DNA of 64,000 nucleotides from an uncultured Shewanella sp. (GCF_947501665.1 NZ_CANMWS010000004.1:1-64000); one strand, 5' to 3'; positions 37,177-47,373 are shown, counted from the stretch's first letter. Notes: generated by a model not told the origin, from the sequence alone. Numbers and translations are program-made.

Positions 37177-37773
37177 TTAAATTTTTGCTATTTGCGTATC
37201 TTGATACTTAGACAACAACACTAACGCGACTATGCCGCCAATCAATGCCATCAACATATCCGATTGAGTATCCCATATATACCCTTGTGTCCCTAAAAAT
37301 GCTTCCGCCCCCTCGCCTGTTGCAGCAGCAACCCACCATTCGATTAATTCATAAAAGGCTGACAGAGCTAATACAAAGCAACAAATTAAAAAAGGTCGCC
37401 AAAAACTCAACTTAATCACATTGAGACGAATAAACACTTCTCGAGCAAGCATCGCTGGAATAAAGCCCTGCGCAAAATGACCAACCTTGTCATAATTATT
37501 TCGCCCAGATCCCGTCACTTCAGCGATCCAATCAAATAATGGGACTTCGGCATAAGTATAGTGGCCTCCTACCATCAAAATGATGCAATGAAGTAAAATC
37601 AACACATAAGATAATGTGGTCAACTTAAAGGTTTTAAACGTAAAAAATAAAATGGGTATAGCAATCAAAGCAGGCAAAACTTCTAAAAACCAAGTAAACT
37701 GATCTTTAGGGTTAACCCCTGACCATATCAAAACAATTAAATATATAATTAACCACAAGAGCTTGTTATGCAA
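37177..37773 (-). CDS. yjdF: Inner-membrane protein, YjdF/DUF2238 family
   Basis: A 198-residue membrane protein with about five to six hydrophobic helices. It matches the DUF2238/YjdF family through the segments DKVGHFAQGFIPAMLAREVF, ALSAFYELIEWWVAAATGE and GTQGYIWDTQSDMLMALIGG, which hold the conserved His, Glu and Asp residues. The biochemical function of the family is not known to me. It is a single gene with its own short upstream region. Confidence 0.85.
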   Translation of the reverse strand: MHNKLLWLIIYLIVLIWSGVNPKDQFTWFLEVLPALIAIPILFFTFKTFKLTTLSYVLILLHCIILMVGGHYTYAEVPLFDWIAEVTGSGRNNYDKVGHFAQGFIPAMLAREVFIRLNVIKLSFWRPFLICCFVLALSAFYELIEWWVAAATGEGAEAFLGTQGYIWDTQSDMLMALIGGIVALVLLSKYQDTQIAKI

Positions 37774-37922
37774 AATAATTTCTCCTTAGATAATATTGTT
37801 CTAAATGTAAAACAAACACTTTAGCCATCTAGCCCTCCACACTGTAAATAAAAAATGTTACTTTATACACAAATCACAACAGATACTCGCTGAAATCAAC
37901 CCACTTAAAAGGTACTCACATC

Positions 37923-39152
37923 ATGGCGCAATACTCGCTGGAAAAGGATAAAATTAAAATCCTGCTATTAGAAGGCGTTCATCAATCAGCTATTGACGTA
38001 TTTCAACGCGCTGGCTATACCAATATTGAATACCATAAAGCCTCATTAGGAGAAGAAGCTTTACAAATAGCCATCAAAGATGCGCACTTTGTAGGATTAC
38101 GTTCCCGCACTCAATTAACCGAAGCTGTGCTCAATAAAGCCGAAAAGCTGGTCGGTATCGGTTGCTTCTGCATTGGCACTAATCAAGTTAATTTAAAAGC
38201 CGCTGAAAAGCGGGGTATTCCAGTATTTAACGCACCTTTTTCCAATACCCGAAGTGTTGCTGAACTCGTGCTTGGCCAAGCTATCATGCTTCTTAGAGGC
38301 ATTCCGAAACGAAATGCTGCCGCTCACAGAGGCGAATGGCTTAAAAATGCCATTGGTAGCTTTGAAGCCCGTGGTAAAACATTAGGCGTTATTGGCTATG
38401 GACATATTGGTACCCAATTAGGTATTTTAGCCGAAACCTTAGGCATGAGGGTCATCTTCTTTGATATTGAAGATAAGCTACCGTTAGGTAATGCACAGCA
38501 AGTACACTCATTAGCATCACTTTTATCCAACGCTGATGTCGTGAGCTTACACGTCCCCGAGACCAAGCAAACAAAAGACATGATAAGTGAAAAAGAATTC
38601 TCCTTGATGCGTAAAGGCAGTATCTTTATCAATGCTTCTCGCGGTACCGTTGTTGATATTCCTGCCTTAGCAAATGCGATAGAATCAGATCACCTAGCTG
38701 GCGCAGCCATTGATGTTTTTCCAATTGAACCTAAGTCTAATAAAGACGAGTTTATCAGCCCGCTACGCGGACTAGACAATGTCATTTTAACCCCCCATGT
38801 GGGTGGCAGTACTTTAGAAGCACAAGAGAATATCGGTATTGAAGTCGCAGGAAAGCTCGCCAAATATTCTGATAATGGCTCAACAATGACAGCCGTTAAT
38901 TTCCCAGAGGTCTCCCTCGCACAACATACTGGCACCTCAAGGTTATTACATATCCATCATAATAAACCTGGCATCTTAATTAAAATTAACCAAGCTTTTT
39001 CTGAGCAAGGAATTAACATTGCCGCGCAGTACCTACAAACAACAGCTGATATCGGTTACGTAGTAATGGAAGTCGATTCTGAACACGGTAATAAAGCCCT
39101 TGAACAAATGAAACTCATTGAAGGGACGATTAGAGCGCGTTTATTGCGTTAG
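37923..39152 (+). CDS. serA: D-3-phosphoglycerate dehydrogenase
   Basis: A 409-residue NAD-dependent enzyme that oxidises 3-phosphoglycerate to 3-phosphohydroxypyruvate, the first step of serine synthesis. Visible: GIGCFCIGTNQVNL, FNAPFSNTRSVAELVLGQAI, the NAD fold GVIGYGHIGTQLGILAE, the catalytic RGTVVDIPAL and the LTPHVGGSTLEAQENIG histidine segment. A C-terminal ACT domain (about 335-409, HHNKPGILIKINQAFSEQGI) gives serine feedback. Length and ACT domain match the E. coli-type enzyme. A strong terminator follows at 39162-39189. Confidence 0.97.
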   Translation: MAQYSLEKDKIKILLLEGVHQSAIDVFQRAGYTNIEYHKASLGEEALQIAIKDAHFVGLRSRTQLTEAVLNKAEKLVGIGCFCIGTNQVNLKAAEKRGIPVFNAPFSNTRSVAELVLGQAIMLLRGIPKRNAAAHRGEWLKNAIGSFEARGKTLGVIGYGHIGTQLGILAETLGMRVIFFDIEDKLPLGNAQQVHSLASLLSNADVVSLHVPETKQTKDMISEKEFSLMRKGSIFINASRGTVVDIPALANAIESDHLAGAAIDVFPIEPKSNKDEFISPLRGLDNVILTPHVGGSTLEAQENIGIEVAGKLAKYSDNGSTMTAVNFPEVSLAQHTGTSRLLHIHHNKPGILIKINQAFSEQGINIAAQYLQTTADIGYVVMEVDSEHGNKALEQMKLIEGTIRARLLR

Positions 39153-39161
39153 AGAAAACAC

Positions 39162-39189
39162 AAAAAGCACGATGTAAATCGTGCTTTTT
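39162..39189 (+). terminator. Rho-independent terminator of serA
   Basis: AAAAAGCACGAT, loop GTAA, ATCGTGCTTTTT: a perfect 12-bp stem ending in a U-run, 10 bp after the serA stop. Confidence 0.93.
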
Positions 39190-39244
39190 CATCTTAAGCA
39201 TATTGCACCAAACTCAATTACGGTTACAATCGATAAACTTGCAA

Positions 39245-40231
39245 ATGGACAATATGTCGGAACACTTTATGACCCCCCCTCAAACGCCATCCAATAAAGC
39301 CGTAAATAAGCATTCTACAGAGTTAAACATTAGTCCACTCACTCATTTAAGCTTAATGAAAATCACGGGAAAGCAAAGACATAGCTTTATTCAAGGGCAA
39401 GTCACAACCGATATTGATACATTAGGACTAGACGAATGGCGCTGGGGCGCACATTGTGATCCTAAAGGAAAAATGTTGGCCAGCTTTCGCGCTTTTAATA
39501 TTGATAATGCCCTGCTCATGTTGATGCCAAAAACAACATTACAAGCTGATTTACCCCAACTGGCAAAATATGCAGTATTCAGTCAAGTTGAACTCACTGA
39601 CGCCAGTGAAGAATATTCACTTCTTGGTATTAGTGGCCCGAAAGCAACAACCTGGATAAATACACAATTTGGCCATATAACATCCAGAGTGACACGAATT
39701 GAAGACACCATTATTCTTCAAGATGATACTCGGTTTATTCTCGTCATGCCAACTAATGATGCCCGAAAAATAATCGATAACAACACAGGCTCAATTACAA
39801 CAAAAGAAACATGGCAAGCATTGGAAATAAACTCTGGTTATCCCAATATTGATGTTTCTCATCAAGGGCTATTTGTTCCTCAAATGTGTAACCTACAAGC
39901 CATCGATGGTATCAGCTTTACCAAAGGCTGCTATATGGGCCAAGAAACCATTGCCAGAATGAAATATCGAGGCGGAAATAAACGCGCGCTTTACATCATT
40001 ACAGGCTCCACAGAGCAAAACATTTCACTTGAGAGCCAATTAGAAATTGCCTTAGATGAACAACAATATCGTAATGCCGGAAAAATAATTGAATATTTTC
40101 AAGAGGGCAGTAAAGTATTATTAACAGCGGTATTGGCAAATGATACTAACACGGATTCAATATTACGTTTCCAAGGTGATACTCAGGCTCATTTACATAT
40201 ACAAGCTTTACCCTATTCATTAGATGAATAA
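39245..40231 (+). CDS. ygfZ: Folate-binding tRNA-modifying protein YgfZ
   Basis: A GcvT-fold protein that uses tetrahydrofolate and supports assembly or repair of iron-sulfur enzymes, including the tRNA thiolase MiaB. The signature KGCYMGQETIARMKYRG is intact, with the functional Cys. The N-terminal part shows HSFIQGQVTTDIDTL and GAHCDPKGKMLASFRAF. Start choice is uncertain: ATG 39245 or ATG 39254 are both in frame and neither has a good ribosome-binding site; a TTG at 39203 would overlap the region just after the serA terminator. From 39245 the protein is 328 residues. Confidence 0.9.
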   Translation: MDNMSEHFMTPPQTPSNKAVNKHSTELNISPLTHLSLMKITGKQRHSFIQGQVTTDIDTLGLDEWRWGAHCDPKGKMLASFRAFNIDNALLMLMPKTTLQADLPQLAKYAVFSQVELTDASEEYSLLGISGPKATTWINTQFGHITSRVTRIEDTIILQDDTRFILVMPTNDARKIIDNNTGSITTKETWQALEINSGYPNIDVSHQGLFVPQMCNLQAIDGISFTKGCYMGQETIARMKYRGGNKRALYIITGSTEQNISLESQLEIALDEQQYRNAGKIIEYFQEGSKVLLTAVLANDTNTDSILRFQGDTQAHLHIQALPYSLDE

Positions 40232-40301
40232 ATACGCTCAATCGAATATAAATCATTCAGAAATTTAGTCCCAAAAATCGCGACAAACAGGGAAACAACA
40301 T

Positions 40302-40562
40302 ATGAAAACAGGCAAAAATGATGGCAAACTGTTAAAACTCGCAATAGAAATTGGCGTCGGTTACGCTAAAAAACGAGGCTTTTCCGACTTTGATAAAGGT
40401 ATTTCCCCTAAAGATAAAGTCGAGTGTATTTATCGCCTCCTAGTCAAAGATAAATTAATACAACCTCTTGCAACGGATAAAGAAGATGGTCCAAACATGA
40501 AACACAAACTGATTTTGTGGATAAGTCGGCAGTTACCTGAAGAGCACCCATTATTAAAATAA
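40302..40562 (+). CDS. DUF5062 family small protein
   Basis: An 86-residue soluble protein with LLKLAIEIGVGYAKKRGFSD, KVECIYRLLVKDKLIQPL and NMKHKLILWISRQLPEEHPL. These match the DUF5062 family of Vibrio and Shewanella as I recall it. Function unknown. It has its own ribosome-binding region (AGGGAAAC) about 15 nt upstream and a hairpin downstream. Confidence 0.8.
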   Translation: MKTGKNDGKLLKLAIEIGVGYAKKRGFSDFDKGISPKDKVECIYRLLVKDKLIQPLATDKEDGPNMKHKLILWISRQLPEEHPLLK

Positions 40563-40585
40563 CATCTTCCCTTACACTGATAAAA

Positions 40586-40606
40586 TGGGGGAAATAACTT
40601 CCCCCA
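40586..40606 (+). terminator. Hairpin after DUF5062 gene
   Basis: TGGGGGAA, loop ATAAC, TTCCCCCA form a perfect 8-bp stem 24 bp after the stop. The following bases are not U-rich, so termination may be weak. It also lies between convergent genes. Confidence 0.5.
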
Positions 40607-40674
40607 CAAAGAGTTACCAAGAAAAAAGTATAGTGAATCTTTGCCTTTGAATCGACTCTGACCCTCTAAGACAT

Positions 40675-41226
40675 TTATGCATTATACAGTTGATAAGTAT
40701 AAATGCCGCCATCACCAATACTATCAAACTCAACAGCAATACAATCTTGGTTAGTATCCCTGTTCACATTAAACATATAATGAATATAAGTATCAAACTT
40801 TCGCTTTTTTATCTCAGACGAAAAAGCAAAATCATTACCTGATACTTGTGCTAGAGATGTCGGTATTTGATTATTATCAACATCCCTAGCCGAGATCACC
40901 TTTAATTCTTTTCTAATAAGATCAATCGATACACAAGCCATCCCATTTCGGTTATCCCCATGATCATCATTAAAAAAAGTCAGCTCTATATAAACATGAC
41001 CAATATTATTATTAGAAGATTTAAAACGATTCAAGGTACTTGAAATAATATAAGTCAACGGTGAAGTCTTACCAAAGAGGTAAAAATCATGAATATCATT
41101 TCTAAAAAAGCCACGGCGCATAAAGTCGTATGGACAGCCTTTAACTGCAATTTCTCCAACATGTTTAAATCCATTGATATCAGTAATATCCTGATGTTGA
41201 TTCGCCTTTACATTAGATATGTACAT
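40675..41226 (-). CDS. Hypothetical protein
   Basis: A 183-residue protein from the ATG at 41226; a TTG at 41262 is also in frame and would add 12 residues. I recognise no family. It is soluble, without signal peptide or helices typical of membranes, and looks beta-rich, with segments such as IGHVYIELTFFNDDHGD, ACVSIDLIRKELKVISARD and a C-terminal GDGGIYTYQLYNA. Very AT-rich and flanked by about 480 bp of non-coding DNA upstream, it could be a recent insertion. Confidence that it is a real gene is moderate. Confidence 0.55.
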   Translation of the reverse strand: MYISNVKANQHQDITDINGFKHVGEIAVKGCPYDFMRRGFFRNDIHDFYLFGKTSPLTYIISSTLNRFKSSNNNIGHVYIELTFFNDDHGDNRNGMACVSIDLIRKELKVISARDVDNNQIPTSLAQVSGNDFAFSSEIKKRKFDTYIHYMFNVNRDTNQDCIAVEFDSIGDGGIYTYQLYNA

Positions 41227-41709
41227 CAAAGTGTCTCTCAAAGAAATAGCATGAATATCCAAACAAGCATATTCAATATTGGTTTTAAGTTAATTATTGT
41301 TTTATTTATGTTAATAACATTAATGTTAAACGAATTATTTGAACAGAGTATTCTTTTATGAAAAATACCACAAGATAATATCATAGTTGTACATTATAAA
41401 TAAACTTAAAGCCCCTATTATTTACAATAATAAACATAAAGATACTAACACATCAAAATGTCTCTTTAGGAAAAAAGGCCGTTATATCGGTAAATTTAGA
41501 AATAAAAGAATCAATAATCAAATAAAAAAGGCAAGCTAGTCAATTATATGTTTATTTGAATATTTCAATGAACAATGACGATTAAATGACAAGTTATGCG
41601 TTATAGACAAAACCCTTACCATAAAAAATACCCACTTTCAATACAATATTAAAAGTGGGTAATATTATCAGTTCAATATACTAACAGAGAATTAAACTCT
41701 CTTTGTTCG
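41227..41709. other. Intergenic, AT-rich, with terminator near its right end
   Basis: About 480 bp with no supported gene. It holds the likely promoter of the hypothetical minus-strand gene on the left and, on the right, the terminator hairpin of the large carboxylase gene. A 90-codon plus-strand frame at 41089-41361 overlaps the hypothetical gene and was not accepted. Confidence 0.4.
41630..41660 (-). terminator. Rho-independent terminator of the fused carboxylase gene
   Basis: ACCCACTTT (41630-41638) pairs perfectly with AAAGTGGGT (41652-41660). On the minus strand the hairpin is followed by a short T-rich run, and it lies 50 bp beyond the stop of the carboxylase gene. Confidence 0.75.
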
Positions 41710-44700
41710 TTAGCTCTCAATAGGCGACACAACAAATAACAAGTCATTTTGTGATACTTGTTGTCCATTACTATTAAGAATACGCTCAATACGGTATTTC
41801 TTATCTTCCGGATAAAGCACAGCATTTTGACGATTAAAGCCGGCTAACGTCACTTGAGAAAACATCTTCATTGCCTCAGTTAAAGCAAGGGTTTGATCAA
41901 CAGTCACAATGTCCCCTTCTTTAACAAAATCTGCCTCTCCTGGTGCCGGTGATGTATAGAAAATGCCCGCACCTTGCGCTAGTACTTTCAGCTCATCACT
42001 ACCACCAACACGCAATGATTCAGTATCTACGCTCACTGTATCTGCAGCGGCTTCCATTTCAGCAATCAACTCAGGAATATCAAGTTCTGCCATTAGACGT
42101 GGTAAATAGTTCGTGTCGTAAACACCTTTATTGAACGTTTCATCTTTCAAAATACGCTTCAATAATGGAATGTTAGTCGCAATCCCCTTAAGTACTACAG
42201 AATCTAAATAATCATACAGTTTAGTGACAACATCCTCACGGCTTTCACCACGACAAATAATCTGTGCAATTAAACTATCATAGTATGGAGACACTTCTTT
42301 ATCACTGGCCGCAATAGAAATAATCTCTATATCATCACGTTCTGGCATTACGCACTCAGTGATCATTCCAGGGTTTGGCTGAAGTTGTAAGATACCATCG
42401 CTATCTAATGCCGCTTTCTCAGCGGTTACACGAACTTCAATAGCATAACCCTTAGAAACAGGCGCTAGATTTTCTATTGAGCGTCCTGCGGCAATATCAA
42501 ATTGCGCACTAACGATATCAATACCCGACGTCGCTTCTGTCACTGGATGTTCAACCTGCAAACGAGTATTCATTTCCATGAAGTAGACTTCATTGGCATC
42601 AAGGTTGTAAATAAACTCAACTGTCCCTGCCCCCATATAATCGGTGACATCACCTAAAGCACGAGTGTATTCAAGGACTTGCTCTTGAAGTTCAGCAGGC
42701 AGCATCGTTGAACCAGACTCTTCAATAACTTTTTGGTTATTACGCTGAACAGAGCAATCACGTAGCCCCAAGACTTTGGTATTACCAAATTTATCACGTA
42801 ATAGCTGCACTTCAATATGACGTAAACTTGTCACATATTTTTCAAGATACAAATCACCATTACCAAATGCAGCAGCCGCTTCCGTTGATGTTTGTTGGAA
42901 TAATCCAATCATATCACTAGGGCGCTCTACAACTTGGATCCCTTTACCGCCACCACCTTGTACTGCCTTAAGCAAAACAGGATAACCAATCTCATTTGCC
43001 ACATTAACAGCTTGTTCGGCATTATTTAAAATACCATGACTACCAGGCACAACAGGTACATTTTGAGATTGTGATGTCTTAATCGCATTCGATTTGTTAC
43101 CCATAGTCGTCATACTTTGCACGCTAGGACCAACAAAGTTCACGCCATTATTGACACATAATGCCGCAAACTGAGGGCTTTCAGATAAGAAACCAATGCC
43201 TGGATGCAACGCATCAACATTTTCATACTCAGCTACTTTTAAGACAGAGTAAGCATTTAAGTAACTTTCATCTGACGTATTCCCCCCAATACACACAAGC
43301 TTATCATTGGCTTTTAGCATATCCGCTGGAACCGAAGTCATATCGGGATCTGATGCCACTAAAACCACATTAATATTATTATCATGGGCCTTACGAATTA
43401 ATTTAACCGCAGTACAGCCACGAGCATGAACCAACACTTTATTAATTGGCTTCATCAAACCACGTGGATCATCTTGTACAATTTCTTGATCAGCAATAGA
43501 AGCCTCAGGCACTAGAGTCGATAAGGCATTGGTGATCACGCTCTCAATGTTCATCGTAGGTTTTGGCATTAAAGGATCAATGCTGGCTAATTGATCATCA
43601 ATGGTATGACTAAATGGATTACTGACCAATCCATGCATTGCACCGGGGACTTTAGACAAGTAATTTGACAGGGTCGATGTAGAAGGCAAATATGCTGGTA
43701 CTACCATTTGACCCGCAAAAGGCATATTGGTGCCAGATAGGTAATAAGTTTGTACCAAAGGATGCGTCACAAAACTGGCTTGCGCTCCCCCCGTACAGTC
43801 GCCATAACCAAACATAAGCACTGGCAACTCATTATCACGAATAAAACGCGTGATCCTGTCATTCACCACAGCCATAGAAAAGAGTGCTGCAGCCCCTTCT
43901 TTGGTCTGCATACCACCAGAACTGATAAAACAAATAACGGGTAACTTACGTTTCGCGCACTCAATAAGCAGTGCACTGAACTTCTCAGCACTGGCCATAT
44001 CAAATGCACCTGCTTGGAATGCTGTATTCGATACAGCAACACCCACACGCATATGCTGACCTTCACTTTCAAAATCAGCTAATCCCGTAATAAGACCACA
44101 CGGACGAACACCTCTATCTAGTGCATCTTCAATGGATAGACGAAAACCTGGAAAGTTCAATAAGTTAGCAGAAATTTTATCGCCATTAATTTCTTCAAAT
44201 TGTGTGAAGAATTTATCAACGATTGCATTCCAAGACATTTTACCTGCACGTTTCTCATCGCGAAGGACTTTTTGAATAAGAAGATCTTGATAACCCATAG
44301 TCAAACGGTTCCAGAAATCTTTCCGGCGACCAATACGAACAGGGTTAATCGCACCTGTATACTCGTTACTTTCCTCTTCACTATCGAAATACTCAGGGAG
44401 TAAACGTTCAAAGAAGTAAGTTAAAATAACAAATAAACTGTCATTGAGTTGAGGAAAGCCAACACTTTTCCATTGTTCCGTGCGGGTTAATAATTCTGCA
44501 CGGTTTGACTGAGACATAAAATATTTCAGCCACTTATAAAATTTACTCTTATCGTTTGGCACATCTTGCGTCGAAAGAGCCGAATCGATTGAATCATGCA
44601 ATAAATTATTAACCGATCCGCGAGCCAAGCTTTTTGACATCATCGCTTCTTTCGCAATTGATGCTAAGTTACCCACGACATTATCATACAACGCATTAAA

Positions 44701-46263
44701 AATAAGAATATTACGGCATTGCCAGATAAAGTCTTCACGTAAATCTTCATGCTGAATCACATCAAGAACGGTCAATTGGTTCAATTCAGGCCAGTCCGCC
44801 TGTTTCACCGCATCGGGTAACGTTTCAAGGTGCTGAATCAGCCCTTTAAAATTATTCTCAGCATTACCTTTCCAGCGATGGAATAACGACCAACCTATGT
44901 TAAAGATAAGGGCCTTACGCGCTTTTTTGTAATTCTCTTTCGGCTCACCTAAAATGAAACGAGTCAACATATTACGTTCTGTTGACACATCTTCACGTTT
45001 AGCAATAAAGTTGCCCCACAGTTTATTCAAGTCTTCATCATAAACCAATTTATCTGGGCTTGATAACCAAGACTGAAACACGCGGTTTTGCTCTTGTGCA
45101 ATACGTTCAAGCAAATCACCTTCTGGTACACTCACTTTTGACAAACGGCCATATTGCTCTTGTGAAATAGAATGAATGCGACTGCGAAGCGTCAAATAAC
45201 GTAGATAACGATAAGCACTACCAAACAAGTTAAAATACATGGTTGGGTTGGTGGCCACTGCAAGCTCAGCATTTACCTCTAATGCCGTTAAACTTTTAGA
45301 TGGCTTTAAAAAGCGCGCTAAACTACGATCATAGTGCTCACGCAAATCATCAGATTCACGAACAAATTGCAATGCCGCTTGCTCTATCGCTTCAATACTA
45401 CTAATTATCGCACGACGTAAGTTATGTTGACGCTCATCTTTATCACTGGGAGAAAAATCAACAATACCATCGATACACCCAGCAGTATAAAGCTCCTCAG
45501 GTGATACCCCTACGGATTTAGCACACTCTTGCCAAGACAAGTTATATTTACGGGCAATACTCTGTAGGCCCTGAGGTTGAATGGTGTTAAAAATACCGTC
45601 ACGTAATGACAGCAAAATATTAGCCGCCGCCAATGGAATAGCGCCACCAGAATAACCTGCGCCAATCACAATCCCCAAAGTGGGAACATCCACATTCGCA
45701 CTTTCTGCAATCGCCTTTGAAATCGAGTGCGCTTGGTTTTGACTGTTAGCGATTTCACCTGCATCGGCACCTGGCGTGTCGATTAAATACACAATCGGCA
45801 TACCCAACTCAGCAAAATGACGAATCGCTTTACATGCCGCTAGATGATGCTCCGGCATCCAAGCACCATTGGCTGTGGTACGCTCTTGAGCGATAAAACC
45901 AATACGGCGGGCACGTGAACCAAAGTTCAATTCAATTTCAGCGCTATAAAAAGAGCCAATATGGGTTTCTGTGACTAATTTACCTTTTAGATCGGCAATG
46001 ACACGCTTGGCACCAAGACGGTTTTTATCTTGTGTAGGCTGAATAACCTTAGTCACGTACTCATCTACGTTAAGTTGAGCAAGGCTTTTTAGGTTACTTT
46101 CTATGGCTTCATCATTTAAAAGCCCTTTAATCTCTTCGGATAAAGTTTGCTTGCTGTGCTCAGGAAAGAGTGAGAAGTCTTTGGCCAATTGTTCTGCTTT
46201 TAAAAAAAGCGGATCGGCGGTAACGGCCTGAGTCTGATTGGTGGGCTGATCTGTGCTGGTCAT
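41710..46263 (-). CDS. Multifunctional acyl-CoA carboxylase: carboxyltransferase-biotin carboxylase-BCCP fusion
   Basis: A 1517-residue fusion that carries all parts of a biotin-dependent acyl-CoA carboxylase. About 60-290 are AccA-like (YLIDTPGADAGEIANSQNQA, GAGYSGGAIPLAAAN). A helical linker follows. About 715-885 are AccD-like (CFISSGGMQTKEGAAAL, FGYGDCTGGAQASF). About 935-1380 are biotin carboxylase (VLLKAVQGGGGKGIQVVE, DCSVQRNNQKVIEE, FMEMNTRLQVEHPVTE). The C-terminal biotinyl domain has EAMKM with biotin Lys 1466. Known in Shewanella-like genomes beside a divergent LysR gene, as here. The substrate may be acetyl-CoA or another acyl-CoA. It is separate from the housekeeping accABCD set, which is not in this window. 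The start has AGAGGA upstream. Confidence 0.93.
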   Translation of the reverse strand: MTSTDQPTNQTQAVTADPLFLKAEQLAKDFSLFPEHSKQTLSEEIKGLLNDEAIESNLKSLAQLNVDEYVTKVIQPTQDKNRLGAKRVIADLKGKLVTETHIGSFYSAEIELNFGSRARRIGFIAQERTTANGAWMPEHHLAACKAIRHFAELGMPIVYLIDTPGADAGEIANSQNQAHSISKAIAESANVDVPTLGIVIGAGYSGGAIPLAAANILLSLRDGIFNTIQPQGLQSIARKYNLSWQECAKSVGVSPEELYTAGCIDGIVDFSPSDKDERQHNLRRAIISSIEAIEQAALQFVRESDDLREHYDRSLARFLKPSKSLTALEVNAELAVATNPTMYFNLFGSAYRYLRYLTLRSRIHSISQEQYGRLSKVSVPEGDLLERIAQEQNRVFQSWLSSPDKLVYDEDLNKLWGNFIAKREDVSTERNMLTRFILGEPKENYKKARKALIFNIGWSLFHRWKGNAENNFKGLIQHLETLPDAVKQADWPELNQLTVLDVIQHEDLREDFIWQCRNILIFNALYDNVVGNLASIAKEAMMSKSLARGSVNNLLHDSIDSALSTQDVPNDKSKFYKWLKYFMSQSNRAELLTRTEQWKSVGFPQLNDSLFVILTYFFERLLPEYFDSEEESNEYTGAINPVRIGRRKDFWNRLTMGYQDLLIQKVLRDEKRAGKMSWNAIVDKFFTQFEEINGDKISANLLNFPGFRLSIEDALDRGVRPCGLITGLADFESEGQHMRVGVAVSNTAFQAGAFDMASAEKFSALLIECAKRKLPVICFISSGGMQTKEGAAALFSMAVVNDRITRFIRDNELPVLMFGYGDCTGGAQASFVTHPLVQTYYLSGTNMPFAGQMVVPAYLPSTSTLSNYLSKVPGAMHGLVSNPFSHTIDDQLASIDPLMPKPTMNIESVITNALSTLVPEASIADQEIVQDDPRGLMKPINKVLVHARGCTAVKLIRKAHDNNINVVLVASDPDMTSVPADMLKANDKLVCIGGNTSDESYLNAYSVLKVAEYENVDALHPGIGFLSESPQFAALCVNNGVNFVGPSVQSMTTMGNKSNAIKTSQSQNVPVVPGSHGILNNAEQAVNVANEIGYPVLLKAVQGGGGKGIQVVERPSDMIGLFQQTSTEAAAAFGNGDLYLEKYVTSLRHIEVQLLRDKFGNTKVLGLRDCSVQRNNQKVIEESGSTMLPAELQEQVLEYTRALGDVTDYMGAGTVEFIYNLDANEVYFMEMNTRLQVEHPVTEATSGIDIVSAQFDIAAGRSIENLAPVSKGYAIEVRVTAEKAALDSDGILQLQPNPGMITECVMPERDDIEIISIAASDKEVSPYYDSLIAQIICRGESREDVVTKLYDYLDSVVLKGIATNIPLLKRILKDETFNKGVYDTNYLPRLMAELDIPELIAEMEAAADTVSVDTESLRVGGSDELKVLAQGAGIFYTSPAPGEADFVKEGDIVTVDQTLALTEAMKMFSQVTLAGFNRQNAVLYPEDKKYRIERILNSNGQQVSQNDLLFVVSPIES

Positions 46264-46385
46264 CTAAAGATCCTCTGCTTAGCCTCAAAAAAATTTTTAG
46301 CCCGTGAATATAACTTTGTTATCATGTCAAATACCATTAAACTAAGCTAGACGCTTTGTTCCATTTTTGAGACAGTGACAATAAC

Positions 46386-47297
46386 ATGCCAGATTTAAAC
46401 GGTATGATGCTGTTTGCCGCCGTTGTTCGAGCGAAAGGATTCTCTCAAGCTGCTCGCGAAACAGGCATGCCAAAATCAACCATTAGCCGTAAGGTTGCGC
46501 AACTTGAAGAACAGTTGGGCGTTCGCTTACTACAACGAAACACACGCAGTTTGAGTCTGACTCAAGTGGGTGCGCTTTTTTTTCAACACTGTACAAGTAT
46601 AAGTGATGAGCTAGAAGCTGCCAAAGCCACCATAGAGAATACCCATAACGATGTCTCTGGCTCTCTGAGAATCGCCATTCCCGTTTCTTTTAGCCAAGAG
46701 CTGATTGCACACCTTTGCAGTGGCTTTATGCGCCTATACCCCAATATTGAACTGGATGTTCAATTTACCGATAATGATGTCAGTCTCGTTGGAGAAGGTT
46801 ATGACATTGCGATAAAGTATGGACCATTACAATCTTCCGATTTAATCGCCCGATTATTATTTGAGCGCCAATCTATCCTCGTCGCTAGCCCTAACTATTT
46901 AACGACCCATGGCACACCAGCCACACCTAAAGATTTAGTTAAACATGAAGGTATTTTATTAGGTACTTCACGTTCTGCGCCTATCTGGCCCTTAGGTAAA
47001 GGCCAAGCAAAAACCATGATCAACTTTAAAAAGAAAGTCAGAGTCAATAGCGCCGTTATGGTTAAACAACTCGTATTAGATGATTTTGGTATCGCTATGC
47101 TATCTAGCTCTGTATGCCAAGGAGAACTAGCCAGTGGGCGCTTAATTCCTTTATTACAAGAATGGCCCATTGAAGCTTTTAAAGTCTATGGTGTATATTC
47201 CAGCAAACGGCAATTAGCCACCAGCATTAAAGCCTTTCTCGATTTTTTTCATCAACGATTTACACATCAAGAGTCATTACAATCTTTAATGATGTAA
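46386..47297 (+). CDS. LysR-family transcriptional regulator
   Basis: A 303-residue regulator with the N-terminal LysR helix-turn-helix (MMLFAAVVRAKGFSQAARET then KSTISRKVAQLEEQLGVRLL) and a periplasmic-binding-like effector domain (about 90-290). It is divergent from the fused carboxylase gene with 122 bp between them, the usual layout for a LysR regulator and its target, so control of that carboxylase is likely. The effector is unknown. Confidence 0.92.
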   Translation: MPDLNGMMLFAAVVRAKGFSQAARETGMPKSTISRKVAQLEEQLGVRLLQRNTRSLSLTQVGALFFQHCTSISDELEAAKATIENTHNDVSGSLRIAIPVSFSQELIAHLCSGFMRLYPNIELDVQFTDNDVSLVGEGYDIAIKYGPLQSSDLIARLLFERQSILVASPNYLTTHGTPATPKDLVKHEGILLGTSRSAPIWPLGKGQAKTMINFKKKVRVNSAVMVKQLVLDDFGIAMLSSSVCQGELASGRLIPLLQEWPIEAFKVYGVYSSKRQLATSIKAFLDFFHQRFTHQESLQSLMM

Positions 47298-47373
47298 TCG
47301 TATTTTGATTAAACTGAGAAAAGCCTAAGCATGGCATCATTCAGACTATACACCGACATATAATAAGGCGAAG

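Noticed and set aside
41089..41361. 90-codon plus-strand ORF with a hydrophobic end
   Set aside because: It mostly overlaps the minus-strand hypothetical gene, lacks a ribosome-binding site, and its hydrophobic end reflects the AT-rich DNA.
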